A program made the translations under genes and the position numbers. DNA of 64,000 nucleotides from CAVPJC01 sp963705155 (GTDB lineage Bacteria > Chloroflexota > Anaerolineae > Anaerolineales > UBA4823), in NCBI GenBank assembly GCA_963705155.1, contig CAVPJC010000004.1, positions 124,001 through 188,000 of the forward strand, given 5' to 3'. How positions within the stretch are numbered: the stretch's first letter is position 1; the number at the start of each line of letters is the position of its first letter. The notes under the pieces are model-generated. The model was not told the DNA's origin. It saw nothing but the letters and a program-made list of their open reading frames with translations, and did no database searches. Positions 36,149 to 46,400 of this stretch are shown piece after piece.

Positions 36149-37381
36149 ATGAAATCTGATCTCGATCGCATCATGCAGGCAGAAGGCGTGGACGCCCTGC
36201 TCATCACCGGGCCGGCGGCGCACAACCCCGCCATGTATTATATGACCGGCGGCGGGCATATTTCAAAAGGCGATCTGATTAAAAAGCGCGGCGAAGGGCC
36301 GGTGCTTTTTTACAATGACATGGAACGCGATGAAGCCGCCAAAACCGGCCTGGCAACCCGCGACCTGGGGGAATACAAGTTCAACGAGCTGATGAAAGAA
36401 AACGATAACGATATGGTGCGGGCTTCGGCAGCCCGTTACGAGAAAATGCTGCACGACCTGGGGATCACTACCGGGCGGGTGGCGTTGTTTGGAAAAATGG
36501 ACGCTGGGGCAGCCTACGCGGTCTATTCTGCAGTAGCGCAGGCCATGCCGGGGCTGTCTTTTGTGGGCAAAATGGATGATTCGCTTTTGCTCGAAGCCAT
36601 GGCGACCAAAGATGAAGTTGAGGTCGAGCGTATCCGTAATATGGGCGCGGTAACCACGGCGGTTGTGGGGCAGGTGGCAGATTTCCTGACCGGTCAGCGT
36701 GTTGAAAACGAAGTGCTGGTCGGGAAGGATGGCAGACCGTTGACAATCGGGGATGTCAAGCGGCGCATCAACCTGTGGCTGGCAGAGCGGGGCGCAGAAA
36801 ACCCGGAAGGCACGATCTTCGCCATCGGGCGGGATGCCGGTGTGCCGCACTCGGCAGGCACTGAAAGTGACTGGATGCGCCTGGGGCAAACGATTGTTTT
36901 TGATATTTACCCATGCGAGGCGGGCGGCGGCTATTTTTATGATTTTACCCGTACGTGGTGCCTGGGTTACGCACCCGAGGCAGCCCAAAAGTTGTACGAG
37001 GATGTGCTGGCAGTCTACCGGCAAATCACGAGCGAATTGAAGGCCGGTACGCACTGCCCGGATTACCAGCAGCGCACCTGCGAGTTGTTTGAAGCCCAGG
37101 GACACCCCACTGTGAAAAGCAATCCGCGCACTCAGGAAGGGTATGTGCACAGCCTGGGTCACGGGGTGGGTCTTAACATCCATGAGCGGCCCTGGTTCGG
37201 GCGGCAGGCGGCCCCGGCGGATACCCTGGAGCCGGGGTCAGTGGTGACGATCGAGCCGGGGCTGTATTATCCCGAGCGTGGGATGGGCGTCCGGCTGGAA
37301 GACACCGTGTGGGTGCGCCCGGATGGAAAAATGGAAGTGCTGGCAGATTATCCTATGGATTTTGTGCTCAAGATGGGATGA
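36149..37381 (+). CDS. M24-family metallopeptidase (Xaa-Pro dipeptidase-like)
   Basis: A 410-residue M24 peptidase with a creatinase-like N-terminal domain (residues 1-150, VDALLITGPAAHNPAMYYMT) and a C-terminal pita-bread metallopeptidase domain. Metal ligands are visible as Asp in FDIYPCEAGGGYFYDFTRTW, His in SLGHGVGLNIHERPW, Glu in VTIEPGLYYPERGMG and the final Glu in GVRLEDTVWV. Such enzymes cut Xaa-Pro dipeptides or the N-terminal residue before proline. AAGGG precedes the ATG. It lies 42 bases after selA and 20 bases before tsaD, probably one transcript. Confidence 0.9.
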   Translation: MKSDLDRIMQAEGVDALLITGPAAHNPAMYYMTGGGHISKGDLIKKRGEGPVLFYNDMERDEAAKTGLATRDLGEYKFNELMKENDNDMVRASAARYEKMLHDLGITTGRVALFGKMDAGAAYAVYSAVAQAMPGLSFVGKMDDSLLLEAMATKDEVEVERIRNMGAVTTAVVGQVADFLTGQRVENEVLVGKDGRPLTIGDVKRRINLWLAERGAENPEGTIFAIGRDAGVPHSAGTESDWMRLGQTIVFDIYPCEAGGGYFYDFTRTWCLGYAPEAAQKLYEDVLAVYRQITSELKAGTHCPDYQQRTCELFEAQGHPTVKSNPRTQEGYVHSLGHGVGLNIHERPWFGRQAAPADTLEPGSVVTIEPGLYYPERGMGVRLEDTVWVRPDGKMEVLADYPMDFVLKMG

Positions 37382-37401
37382 TGGCAGATGGCTGAGGGCG
37401 A

Positions 37402-38484
37402 ATGGTAAAAGACGACGGACGCACGGACCAAGAAGTGGAGATAGAGCTGCCCACGGCGCGCATATTGGGGATTGAGTCGTCGTGTGATGAGACGGCTGCC
37501 GCGGTGGTTGAGAACGGACGGGTGATCCTCTCGACGGTGGTGGCGTCGCAAGTAGACCTGCACGCCAAATACGGAGGAGTGTTCCCGGAGGTGGCGTCGC
37601 GCCAGCACATCCTGGCAGTGTATCCGATTGTGGAGCAGGCCTTGCAGCAGGCGCATCTGAACCTGCGCGATGTGGATGCTATCGCGGTCACACGCGGCCC
37701 GGGTTTACCCGGTTCGCTGGTGGTAGGGTTGAACGTTGCCAAAGGCCTGGCGCTGGGGAGCGGTCTGCCTATGGTCGGGGTCAACCACCTGGAGGCGCAC
37801 CTGTACTCGGCATGGTTGTACGACGCTGGCGACAGCCCCTTTCCCGAGCCGCGTTTCCCGATGCTGGCGCTGATCGTCTCCGGCGGGCACACCGAGCTGG
37901 TACTGATGAACGAGCATCTCAAATACCGCAGCCTGGGCGCCACCCTGGATGACGCCGCCGGGGAGGCCTTCGATAAAGTGGCGCGCCTGCTGGGGTTGGC
38001 TTACCCGGGCGGACCTTCCATCCAGAGGGCGGCGGAAGGCGGCGATCCGAGATCATTCAAATTCCCGCGCGCCTGGTTGGAAGGCACCTGGAACTTCTCT
38101 TTCAGCGGGATCAAGACAGCAGTCCTGCGCGAAGTGCGGCGGTTTGAAGAGCGCGGCCAGGAGCTGCGCGTGCCCGATATGGCTGCCAGCTTCCAGCAGG
38201 CTGTGGTGGATGTGCTGGTGGGCAAGGCGGTGAAAGCTGCCCGTGAGTTTGGCGCCAGCGATATCCTGGTGGCGGGAGGCGTTTCGGCCAACCGTGCCCT
38301 GCGCCAGGCATTTCACGACCAGGCTGGTTTTCGGGTGCACATCCCGCGCATTTCGCTTTGCACGGATAATGCCGCCATGATCGCCGGGGCAGGTTATCAC
38401 CGCTTTGTGCGCGGCCAGCGCGATGGGCTTGAGATGGATGTGCTGCCCAACTGGCCGGTGGCCGAGCTAACTGCGCCAGGCTAG
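37402..38484 (+). CDS. tsaD: tRNA N6-adenosine threonylcarbamoyltransferase TsaD
   Basis: A 360-residue TsaD (Kae1/Gcp), which transfers threonylcarbamoyl to A37 of ANN-decoding tRNAs in a complex with TsaB and TsaE. Motifs are ILGIESSCDETAAAVVENG, FPEVASRQHI, RGPGLPGSLVVGLNVAKGLA, GVNHLEAHLYS with the two iron-binding His residues, LIVSGGHTEL, TLDDAAGEAFDKVARLLGL, SFSGIKTAVLR and LVAGGVSANRALR. The N-terminus carries about 20 extra residues before the conserved start. GAGGG precedes the ATG. tsaB and tsaE are not adjacent. A terminator follows. Confidence 0.96.
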   Translation: MVKDDGRTDQEVEIELPTARILGIESSCDETAAAVVENGRVILSTVVASQVDLHAKYGGVFPEVASRQHILAVYPIVEQALQQAHLNLRDVDAIAVTRGPGLPGSLVVGLNVAKGLALGSGLPMVGVNHLEAHLYSAWLYDAGDSPFPEPRFPMLALIVSGGHTELVLMNEHLKYRSLGATLDDAAGEAFDKVARLLGLAYPGGPSIQRAAEGGDPRSFKFPRAWLEGTWNFSFSGIKTAVLREVRRFEERGQELRVPDMAASFQQAVVDVLVGKAVKAAREFGASDILVAGGVSANRALRQAFHDQAGFRVHIPRISLCTDNAAMIAGAGYHRFVRGQRDGLEMDVLPNWPVAELTAPG

Positions 38485-38512
38485 ACCTTTTTTGCCAGTT
38501 GAAGAAACATCA

Positions 38513-38541
38513 GGACGCAGGTTCATTCGTGCGTCCTTTTT
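38513..38541 (+). terminator. Rho-independent terminator after tsaD
   Basis: GGACGCA, 10-base loop, TGCGTCC, then TTTTT. It lies 29 bases after the tsaD stop and directly abuts the -35 box of the next promoter. Confidence 0.85.
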
Positions 38542-38542
38542 C

Positions 38543-38573
38543 TTGACAAAAATTCGGACATTTATGGTAAAAT
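38543..38573 (+). promoter_or_regulatory. Sigma-70-type promoter of the BNR-repeat gene
   Basis: TTGACA at 38543-38548 and TAAAAT at 38568-38573 with a 19-base spacer, about 46 bases upstream of ATG 38620. This is the clearest full -35/-10 pair in the window. Confidence 0.65.
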
Positions 38574-38619
38574 TTATATACAGAACATTTATTCTATTAC
38601 GTGACAACAGGAGAATGCC

Positions 38620-39785
38620 ATGAGTGAACCAAAAGTGATGGTGATGGTGGGAACACGCAAAGGCGGGTTCATTTTTACCAGCGACAGGCAGCGCAAGAAA
38701 TGGCAGGTGAGTGATATGCTCTTCAAGAGCTGGAATATGATGCACCTGCGCCTTGACCCGCGAGATGGCAGGCTGCACACGGCGGTCAACCACTACGCTT
38801 ACGGTCCCACCACGCATTATTCCGATGATTTTGGCAGCACGTGGACGCAAGGCCGGGCAGGTGCCGGCATTTGCACGGGCGTCCCGCTCGGGCCGCCCTC
38901 TGGGCACCCCGGAAGAGGCTTACAATGAGGCCAGCGGCGTGGAAGGCATCAAGGATAGCGCCGAAAAGGTGATCAAAGTATGGCATATCGAGCCGGGGTC
39001 GGGCGGATGAGCCGGGTGTGCTCTACGCGGGTGTGGAACCGGCGGCGCTGTTCAAATCCAGCGACCATGGGGAAACCTGGGAGATCAATGAGGCTTTGTT
39101 CGATCACCCGCACCGCGCCACCTGGTTCCCGGGCGCCGGGGGGTTGTGCCTGCACACGATCCTCGCTCACCCCACCGATCCTGAGAAGATGTACGTGGCG
39201 ATTTCCACCGGCGGGTGCTACCGCACAGATGACGGCGGCGCGAGCTGGAAACCCTATAACAAGAATGTGCGCGCCGATTTTTCACCCGATAAATTTCCGG
39301 AATACGGGCAGTGTGTGCATAAGATGACCCTGCACCCGAGGCGGCCGGAAGTGCTCTACCAGCAAAACCACTGCGGTGTGTACCGTTCAGACAACGGCGG
39401 TGAAGATTGGATCGACATCGGCGAGGGCAGGCTGCCCAGCCGCTTTGGCTTCCCGATCGCGGTGCACCCGCATGATCCACAGACCGTTTACGTCGTTCTG
39501 GAACAGAGCGATGAATACCGCATGAGCGTGGACGGGCGTTTTGCAGTCTGGCGCAGCCGGGATGGCGGAGAGAACTGGACGCGCCAGGTGAACGGCCTGC
39601 CGGAGAAGGCGCACCTGGTGGTGCTGCGGGAGGCCATGGCAACCGATACGCTCGAAGATGCCGGCATCTACGCCGGGACGAGCACCGGACAGCTTTTCTA
39701 CAGCCGGGATGCCGGGGATACCTGGGAGCTGTTGGCCGACTTCCTGCCGCCAGTGCTTTCGGTGGAGGCGGCGGTTGTAGGCTGA
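38620..39785 (+). CDS. BNR/sialidase-like beta-propeller protein, frameshifted
   Basis: A protein of about 388 residues built of BNR (Asp-box) repeats: SDDFGSTW, SSDHGETWEIN, TDDGGASWKPY, SDNGGEDWIDIGEG, SRDGGENWTRQV and SRDAGDTWELLADF. Six or more repeats point to a beta-propeller as in sialidases and VPS10-like domains. It starts KVMVMVGTRKGGFIFTSD, without a signal peptide, so it is probably cytoplasmic. The frame changes near 38855 and near 39005. The ATG has AGGAG upstream. Enzymatic function is unproven; many such proteins are only loosely annotated as glycosyl hydrolases. Confidence 0.8.
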
Positions 39786-39823
39786 GGCCCGGGCAGATCT
39801 CAGAGAGCGGTTGTCAGGCGGCG

Positions 39824-40436
39824 CTAGAGGCGTTTCAACTCAAAGATGGCCGTGGTCGCCAGCAGGTTTTTGGCCGCGCCCGGTGAGATCGGGCGCGAAC
39901 CATCCAGAAAGATTTCCCTGCCAATGCGCAGGCCGCGCTGGGCGCAGAAATCTTCAAAATCGCGAATGGTCAATGGGCGGGCACGCGGGCCGCTGTCCCA
40001 GGATTGAGGCAGGCCGGGTGTGACCGGCATACGCCCGGTGCGCAGAAAATCTAAGCGGCAGCGCCAGTGCCCCCAGTTGGGAAAACTGACGATGGCTCGG
40101 CTGCCCACGCGCAGCATCTCCTGGATGACGAAAGGCCGGGTCGTTCAAATAGGGGATGGTGTAGCTCAGGATGACCGTGTCAAAAGACTGGTCGGGGTAA
40201 TCCACCAGTCCCTGGTGCAGGTCGCCCTGGCGCACGCTGACGCCCTTGCGCACGCAGGCCAGCACACCTGCTTCAGAGAGCTCGACCCCGCGGGCGGTAA
40301 CGGCCTTCTTCTCCATCAGGTACAGGAGCAGCGAGCCATCGCCGCAGCCCAGATCGGCCACTTTTTCGCCATTTTGCACCAGGCTGGCAACCGCCAGCAG
40401 ATCGGGGCGCAGATCGGGGAGCGGGGTGGGTCTCAT
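39824..40436 (-). CDS. metW: Methionine biosynthesis protein MetW, frameshifted
   Basis: A SAM-dependent methyltransferase-fold protein of about 203 residues of the MetW family, found next to metX. It shows LRPDLLAVASLVQNGEKVAD, the SAM-binding LGCGDGSLLLYL, GVELSEAGVLACVRKGVSVR, QGDLHQGLVDYPDQSFDTVI and LSYTIPYL, then after a frame change near 40135 VGSRAIVSFPNWGHWRCRLD and PVTPGLPQSWDSGPRARPLT. These last segments are diagnostic of MetW. One extra base seems present in the run TTTC. Its ATG overlaps the metX stop (ATGA). It is the last gene of the SAM-riboswitch-controlled operon. Confidence 0.9.
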
Positions 40437-41600
40437 GCTTCCTCTTTACAGGCTTGAATGCCGACGCGTTCTGAAATCCGCCCCAAGAAGTTGGAGAGCA
40501 AGCCGGTCATGGTCTCCACTTCCAGTAAAAAGGCATCGTGCCCCCAGGCTGGATTTAATGTTCAAGGTAGCTTACATCGGCGCCGGCGGCGGTGAGGGCG
40601 CTGACCAGCTCTTTCGAGTGGTAGGCGGGGTAAAGCCAGTCGGAGGTGAAGGACACCACCAGGTAGATGACCTCGGCGCTGCGGGCAAAGGCGGCTGCCA
40701 GGTTGTGGTAGCCGTTGCTCAGATCGAAGTAATCCATGGCTTTGGTAACGTACAGGTAAGAGTTGGCATCAAACCGCTCTGTGAAGCGGGTGCCTTTATA
40801 GCGCAGGTAACCTTCGATTTCAAAATCGGTGTCAAAATCGTAACCGAACCGCTCGCGCTCGGCCAGGCGCCGGCCAAATTTGTGGTGCATGGAATCTTCA
40901 CTGAGGTAGGTGATGTGGCCGACCATGCGCGCCACCGCCAGGCCGGCGTTCGGGCGGGGGCTATCGTAATAGTTCTCCGCCGTTCCAATTGGGGTCAGCG
41001 TAGATGGCCTGGCGGCCTACCTCGCTAAAGGCGATGAGCATGGGCGAGTGGCGGGCCGTGGTGGCGATGGGCAGGGCCGCACGCACCCGCTCCGGATAAC
41101 TGGCGGCCCATTGCAGCACCTGCAAGCCGCCCATGCTGCCGCCGGCTACCGCCAGCAGCTTCTCGATGCCCAGGATAATCAATCAAGTGGCGCTGGGCGC
41201 GCACCATATCGCCGATGGTGACGACCGGAAAGCTCAACCCGTAAGGTTTGCCGGTATGCGGATTGAGGCTGCCAGGGCCGGTGGAGCCCTGGCAGCCGCC
41301 GATGACATTCGAGCAGATCACAAAATATTTACCGGTATCAAAAGCCTTGCCCGGACCCACGCAGTCATCCCACCAGCCAAGGTTTTGATCCTGCAGGTTG
41401 TGATACCCGGCTGCATGGGCGTCGCCGGAGAGGGCATGCAGGAGCAAAATGGCGTTGCTGCGGTCTTCGTTCAGGCAGCCGTAGGTTTCATAGGCCAGAG
41501 TGACCGGCCCCAACGTCTCTCCGCTGTCCAACTGCATTGGCTCATCCCGGGCAAAAGTGTAGTATTGGCGCTGCACCAATCCAACGGATGCGCTGCTCAT
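40433..41600 (-). CDS. metX: Homoserine O-acetyltransferase, frameshifted
   Basis: MetX, an alpha/beta-hydrolase acyltransferase that activates homoserine for methionine synthesis, about 388 residues. Pieces read LGPVTLAYETYGCLNEDRSN, ILLLHALSGDAHAAG, WWDDCVGPGKAFDTGKYFVI, SNVIGGCQGSTGP, then LLAVAGGSMGGLQVLQWAAS with the nucleophile Ser, GREAIYADPNWNGG-like and GHITYLSEDSMHHKFGR, and at the end WGHDAFLLEVE with the catalytic His. The frame changes near 41180, 40970 and 40558. The ATG at 41600 has AGGAGG upstream. It lies 25 bases after metY and overlaps metW. Confidence 0.92.
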
Positions 41601-41624
41601 AGGCACCTCCTGATCGTAGTGGAT

Positions 41625-42915
41625 TTATGCCGCCAGGGCCTGGTCCAGGTCCCACAGGATGTCTTCAATGTCTTCAAGCCCGATGCTCAGGCGCACGAAA
41701 TCGGGGGTTACCCCGGCGCTGGTTTGCTGGTCGGGGCTGAGCTGGCTGTGGGTGGTGGTGGCGGGGTGAATGGCAAGGCTTTTGGCATCGCCCACGTTGG
41801 CCAGGTGGCTGAAGAGCTGCAGGTGGTCGATAAACCGGCGGCCGGCTTCCAGACCGCCTTTGAGACCAAAACCCAGGATGGCACCCGGGCCTTTGGGCAG
41901 GTACTTCCGGGCAGCGGCATAGTCGGGGTGGCTCTTCAGACCGGGGTATTTGACCCAGGTGACACGCGGGTGTACCTCCAGGAATTCGGCCACAGCCTGG
42001 GCATTTTTCACATGGCGTTCCATGCGCAGGCTGAGAGTCTCCAATCCCTGCAGGAACAGGAAGGAGTTGAAAGGCGAGAGGCAGCCGCCGATATCGCGCA
42101 GGATTTGCACGCGGGCCTTCAGGATGAACGCCGGAGCGCCCAGCGTGGCATACACCAGGCCGTGATAGCTGTCATCGGGCGTGGTGAAGTTGGAGAAGCG
42201 CCCGCTGGCGGCCCAGTCGAAGTTGCCGCCATCCACGATCACGCCGCCGATGGAGGTGCCGTGCCCGCCGATGAACTTGGTGGCGGAATGCACGATGATG
42301 TTGGCGCCCCACTCAAAGGGCCGGCACAGGTAGGGGGTGGCGAAGGTGTTGTCGATCATGAGCGGGATGGCAAATTCGCGCCCGATGGCTGCCACTTCCT
42401 CGAACGGGAAGACGTTGATCCCCGGGTTGCCCAGCGTCTCGCCGAAGAGCAGTTTGGTGTTGGGCTGGATGGCGCGGCGGAAGTTTTCGGGGTCGGTGGG
42501 ATCCACCAGGGTCACATCGATGCCCAGGCGGGGAAAGGTGTAGACGAACTGGTTGTAGGTGCCGCCGTACAGGGTGGAGGCCGAGACGATGTGATCGCCG
42601 GCGCCGCACAGGGTGAAGATGGCCTGGGCCTGGGCGGCGTGCCCGGAGCTGACCGCCAGGGCGCCCACACCGCCTTCCAGGTCGGCGATGCGCTGCTCGA
42701 AGACATCGCTGGTGGGGTTCATGATGCGGGTGTAGATGTTGCCAAATTCCTGCAGGGCAAACAGGCGGGCGGCGTGGTCGGTATCTTGAAACTGGTAAGA
42801 GGTGGTCTGGTAAATGGGGACGGCGCGCGAACCGGTGGCAGGGTCGGGCAGCTGCCCGGCGTGGAGCTGGCGGGTATTGAAGCCAAATTTCCGGGTAGTG
42901 TGGTTGGGACGTCAT
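41625..42915 (-). CDS. metY: O-acetylhomoserine sulfhydrylase (aminocarboxypropyltransferase), frameshifted start
   Basis: A PLP-dependent Cys/Met-metabolism enzyme of about 430 residues that makes homocysteine from O-acetylhomoserine and sulfide. After ATG 42915 (MTSQPHY) the frame changes near 42890; the body then reads FGFNTRQLHAGQLPDPATGS, RAVPIYQTTSYQFQDTDHAA, NIYTRIMNPTSDVFEQRIAD, GGTYNQFVYTFPRLGIDVTL and the PLP lysine in IVHSATKFIGGHGTSIGGVI. The GGTYNQF and length of 430 separate it from shorter cystathionine synthases. AAGGAG lies 9 bases before the ATG. First gene of the metY-metX-metW operon, preceded by a SAM-I riboswitch. Confidence 0.93.
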
Positions 42916-43021
42916 GCGGTACTCTCCTTTTTTGGATATCGATAAAGCAAAGCTCACCCCTGCGCCCGGCGCAGGAGAGGATAACCGGTTGGCTGAAAGT
43001 CGATCAGGAGAAGGTTTTAAG

Positions 43022-43170
43022 AAAAAACCTCTTCTGAAAGAAGAGGTTAATTGTTCGTTCCATCCACCTCTCATCTTCCAGATCTTACTCTGCCGGAATT
43101 GGCACCTTGGGTTTTCTCCCTGGTTGCCGAGGCTTCATCGGGCCGGTCCCTCCGCCTCTCTGGATAAGAG
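43022..43170 (-). ncRNA. SAM-I (S-box) riboswitch with intrinsic terminator, upstream of metY
   Basis: On the minus strand the aptamer runs 43170 to 43068. P1 is CTCTTATC pairing with GATGAGAG. Conserved S-box pieces follow in order: CCAGAGAGGCGGAGGGACC, GGCCCGATGAAGCCTCGGC, AACCAGGG, AAGGTGCCAATTCCGGCAGA and AGATCTGGAAGATGAGAGG. A 10-base perfect terminator stem (AACCTCTTCT, loop TTC on that strand) at 43048-43026 is followed by T6. S-boxes bind S-adenosylmethionine and then stop transcription, so metY-metX-metW should be off when SAM is plentiful. The metY ATG lies 107 bases beyond the terminator. Confidence 0.95.
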
Positions 43171-43465
43171 CGTTCTCAGTATTTAAATTTTGTGGTTTAT
43201 ATCATGCGGTGGGATGGATGTCAAGGGGATTTTGTTAAAATTGGATCCGGCAACCAGGGAACGGCTTACTATTGGGGCAAATACCCCTCATCGCAGGGGC
43301 AAGGAGGGTTTGTAAAACCTGCGGCCGTGGAAAACATTTGTCTGGATTTTGTGACAAATGTCACAAAAAAAAACATAACGAAGGGCACTGTTTTCGTGGC
43401 AGAATATCCTCTATGCTGATCTTGTCAAGGTTGTCCTCGCTCATTGCATGCTGGAGGGAAAGCTC
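43171..43465. other. Divergent intergenic region between the met operon and the RHS gene
   Basis: About 295 bases with the met promoter (minus, upstream of the riboswitch), a CRP-type palindrome at 43347-43368 and the RHS promoter (possible -10 TATGCT at 43412-43417). A short plus-strand open frame at 43192-43419 is not convincing. Confidence 0.4.
43347..43368. promoter_or_regulatory. CRP/FNR-family operator-like palindrome upstream of the RHS gene
   Basis: A perfect 22-base palindrome with core TGTGA (43350-43354), six bases, TCACA (43361-43365), flanked by A/T. This matches the CRP half-site consensus and spacing. Its centre is about 109 bases upstream of ATG 43466 and about 66 bases upstream of the start expected from the -10 box TATGCT, typical of class I activation. 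The regulator itself is not in the window. Confidence 0.6.
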
Positions 43466-46400
43466 ATGCATCACACGCACGCCCGCCGCCTGACCCACCT
43501 GATCCTCATCCTCTCGATGCTGCTGCCCGGACTGGCGCCCACGCCCACCCGGGCAGCTTCTTTGTACCAGGCCGGCGACGACACGCCCATCCCCAGCCTG
43601 ACGCCTGAAGCGAGCGAAACACCCGTGCCCACCGAGACGGCTGTACCTGCTGAAACAGAAGAAGCGATCACACCCACGCTGGAGATCCCCACGGTAACAT
43701 CGACCCTGACGTCCACCCTGCCCGCACCCTCGCCGACGATCACAGCCACGGTCATACCGACTCCACTAATCACCGAAGTACCGCTGCCTACCCCAATTGT
43801 GACTGCAACCTTGCCAGCCGTAACGCCCGAGATCACTCCTACGCTTACACCTACAAATACCGCTGCAATTCCAATCCTTTCCGCAGCGCCCATATTCATT
43901 ACCATGGATACATTTCCTCCAAACCTCTCTCCGGGCGGAAAAATTGACACGACCTGGATCATCACTTCTCAAGAAAAGATCTCGGATAGCCTCTCAATTC
44001 AGTTTATTGTACCTGCCGGCTTCGAGCCGTCCGGGAAATTTGACGGGGTATTCGATGCAAATGCAGGTCTCTTGACCTTATCTGCCGGTAGAAGTCAAAA
44101 TGGGCACATTTCCTGGAAACTGGCAGACGATCTATCCAACGATCCAGTCACTTTGACCGCATCCCTGCTTCAAGAAGACAAGTCGGTTGCTGCACTCACC
44201 ACGGATCAACTCTTTTCGAGCGGCTCAACGGTTTCCGTGGGCGGCGGTGGCTTTGTGATTAATGCTGACCTGGGTGTCAACGTGTCCTTTTTACCGGAAG
44301 CATCTTCTGAACCCATGGATGTGTATATCCGGGAGCCAATCCCGGATGCGATGCCGCCACATTCCCTGAGCGGGCGCCCTTTTGAAATCATCGCACGTGG
44401 ACAAATTAGCAAGGACTACCTTCACAAATTTGACCAACCCATCACCATCGAAACTCCTTACGACGGGAAGCGTGACGCTTCGATATTCTATTACGATCCC
44501 CAAGAAGGCAAGTGGCTACCCCTGCCGACCATCTATGATTCTAATGCGAGGATACTTCGCGCAACTTCCGACCACCTGTCTGTTTTTGATACCGGCCTAA
44601 ACGATTGGCAGATGGCTCAAATGCCGTCGGTCAAGGACTCCCAGGTAGCGCAACAAACGGGCGCTTCTGTCTATTCATTCGGGATATGGACCCCTCCCGG
44701 TCCCGGCAGTTTACAGCCCAGTCTTTCACTGTCTTATAACAGCCAGATTGCCGACAGCTCCATTGGTTCACTCAACCAGGCTGGATGGGTCGGAATGGGG
44801 TGGAACCTGGATACCGGATATATCCAGCGGGATATGCACGGCACCCAGGATGGCACTACTGACGACACCTTTTCATTATCCGTAGGTGGCGTGAGCAGCC
44901 AGATCCTGCTCGACAGCAGTGGGAAATACCGTCTTGCCAACGAAAATTTCTGGAAAATCGAGTACAGCGGTGACGTCTGGACAGTATATGACCAGCAGGG
45001 GAATACATATACATTTGGCTTGAACGATGCCAGTCGGGCAAAATATCCGCAGTATTTTGGTAATTGTGATCCCGAAGGATATGTTACGTGGAGGTGGTCA
45101 TTAACCGAAGTCACCAACATCTTCGGACAAAAATTGATTTACTCATACATCAAAGACACCAAGAATGTCGATGATCCATGCAGCTCGACGGATCTCGACC
45201 CGGCAGATATTGCGATCTATCCACTGCGAATCAAATATCCAAACGATCGGTATTTTGTTGAATTCATTCAGGATACGGCGGTTCGCACAGATTACAAATC
45301 CGAGTGGTGGACGGACGCAAACTATCGAACGTTCTTCAATCGTTATCGCCTCGACAAAGTCTAATCCAGAATGTTACGGTCAGCGGTGGAACGAGAATCA
45401 CAGATACTGTGCGTACCTATGATTTGAGCTATGGCGCGACGATCTTCCCGGGTGTGACCTGGGGTGCAAGCGGTCAGACCTTCTCCATTTCCAGCATCCA
45501 GGAATTGGATGCTAACGAACAGGCTACAATGCCTGCCATTAATTTTACATATGGCTACCTGCATCTGATCCAGGTCAGTAATGGTTTGGGTGGGGCTGTG
45601 ACCTTTGATTACGAAGATACCCCGTGGTACGAAATCGACTCGCCCGACTCCTACAACTATACAACTCCAGCAGCTTATTGTCCCGGCCAGTGGAATAATG
45701 TGGATTGTGTGGGGGGCAAGTTATATGTCGATTTGGATGGCGTTGCTACCTATAATTTTGGTAACGTCCATCCCGGGGGTGTTTATTCTGTATTCGTTGA
45801 ATTGCGCGATATCGACTACGAGGGTGATGATGCGCATGCAACCGTCAAACTTCAATATGGAGATAATCCGACCACCGATGTCGTGGTACTGTTGAATAAT
45901 GTCAGTATCCCGGATGGGCAGACGGCCTCGGCCAGTATGAACTCGGTGTTGATCCCTGCCAGTGCCAAGTTCTTGAAGTGGGTGGTGTCTTCCGACGGGG
46001 TGCGCATTGTAAATATCGGGGCTAAACTGCGCGTCACCCGCTATCGGGTGAACACAAAAACCATTTCGGATACTCAGACCGGGCAGAGCAATACCTTTAC
46101 TTATGAATTTGATGGCGCAGCTACGAATGATTTTGTCCACTCCTATGCTGTATCACAACATATATCCGAACATGATGATTTATATAACGAAGCGTTATCA
46201 GGATATCGTGGCAACTCCATGGCGCGTGAAATCGGACCGATTGGCTCGGATGGGAATCGCTCGGTTGTGACATCCTGGTATTACCAGGACGACGATCTGG
46301 TCGGAAATACATCCCTTTCGATGGTCGGGAGGCGTGATTTTTCCCAAAGTTTTGAAAACACAACCATCTCATCTTACGATTCTGATTGGGACTTTTCGCC

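Noticed and set aside
41133..43037. 634-codon open frame on the plus strand
   Set aside because: It lies fully antisense to metX and metY, which have strong family motifs, a riboswitch and Shine-Dalgarno sites. The frame is open because of GC-rich codon bias.
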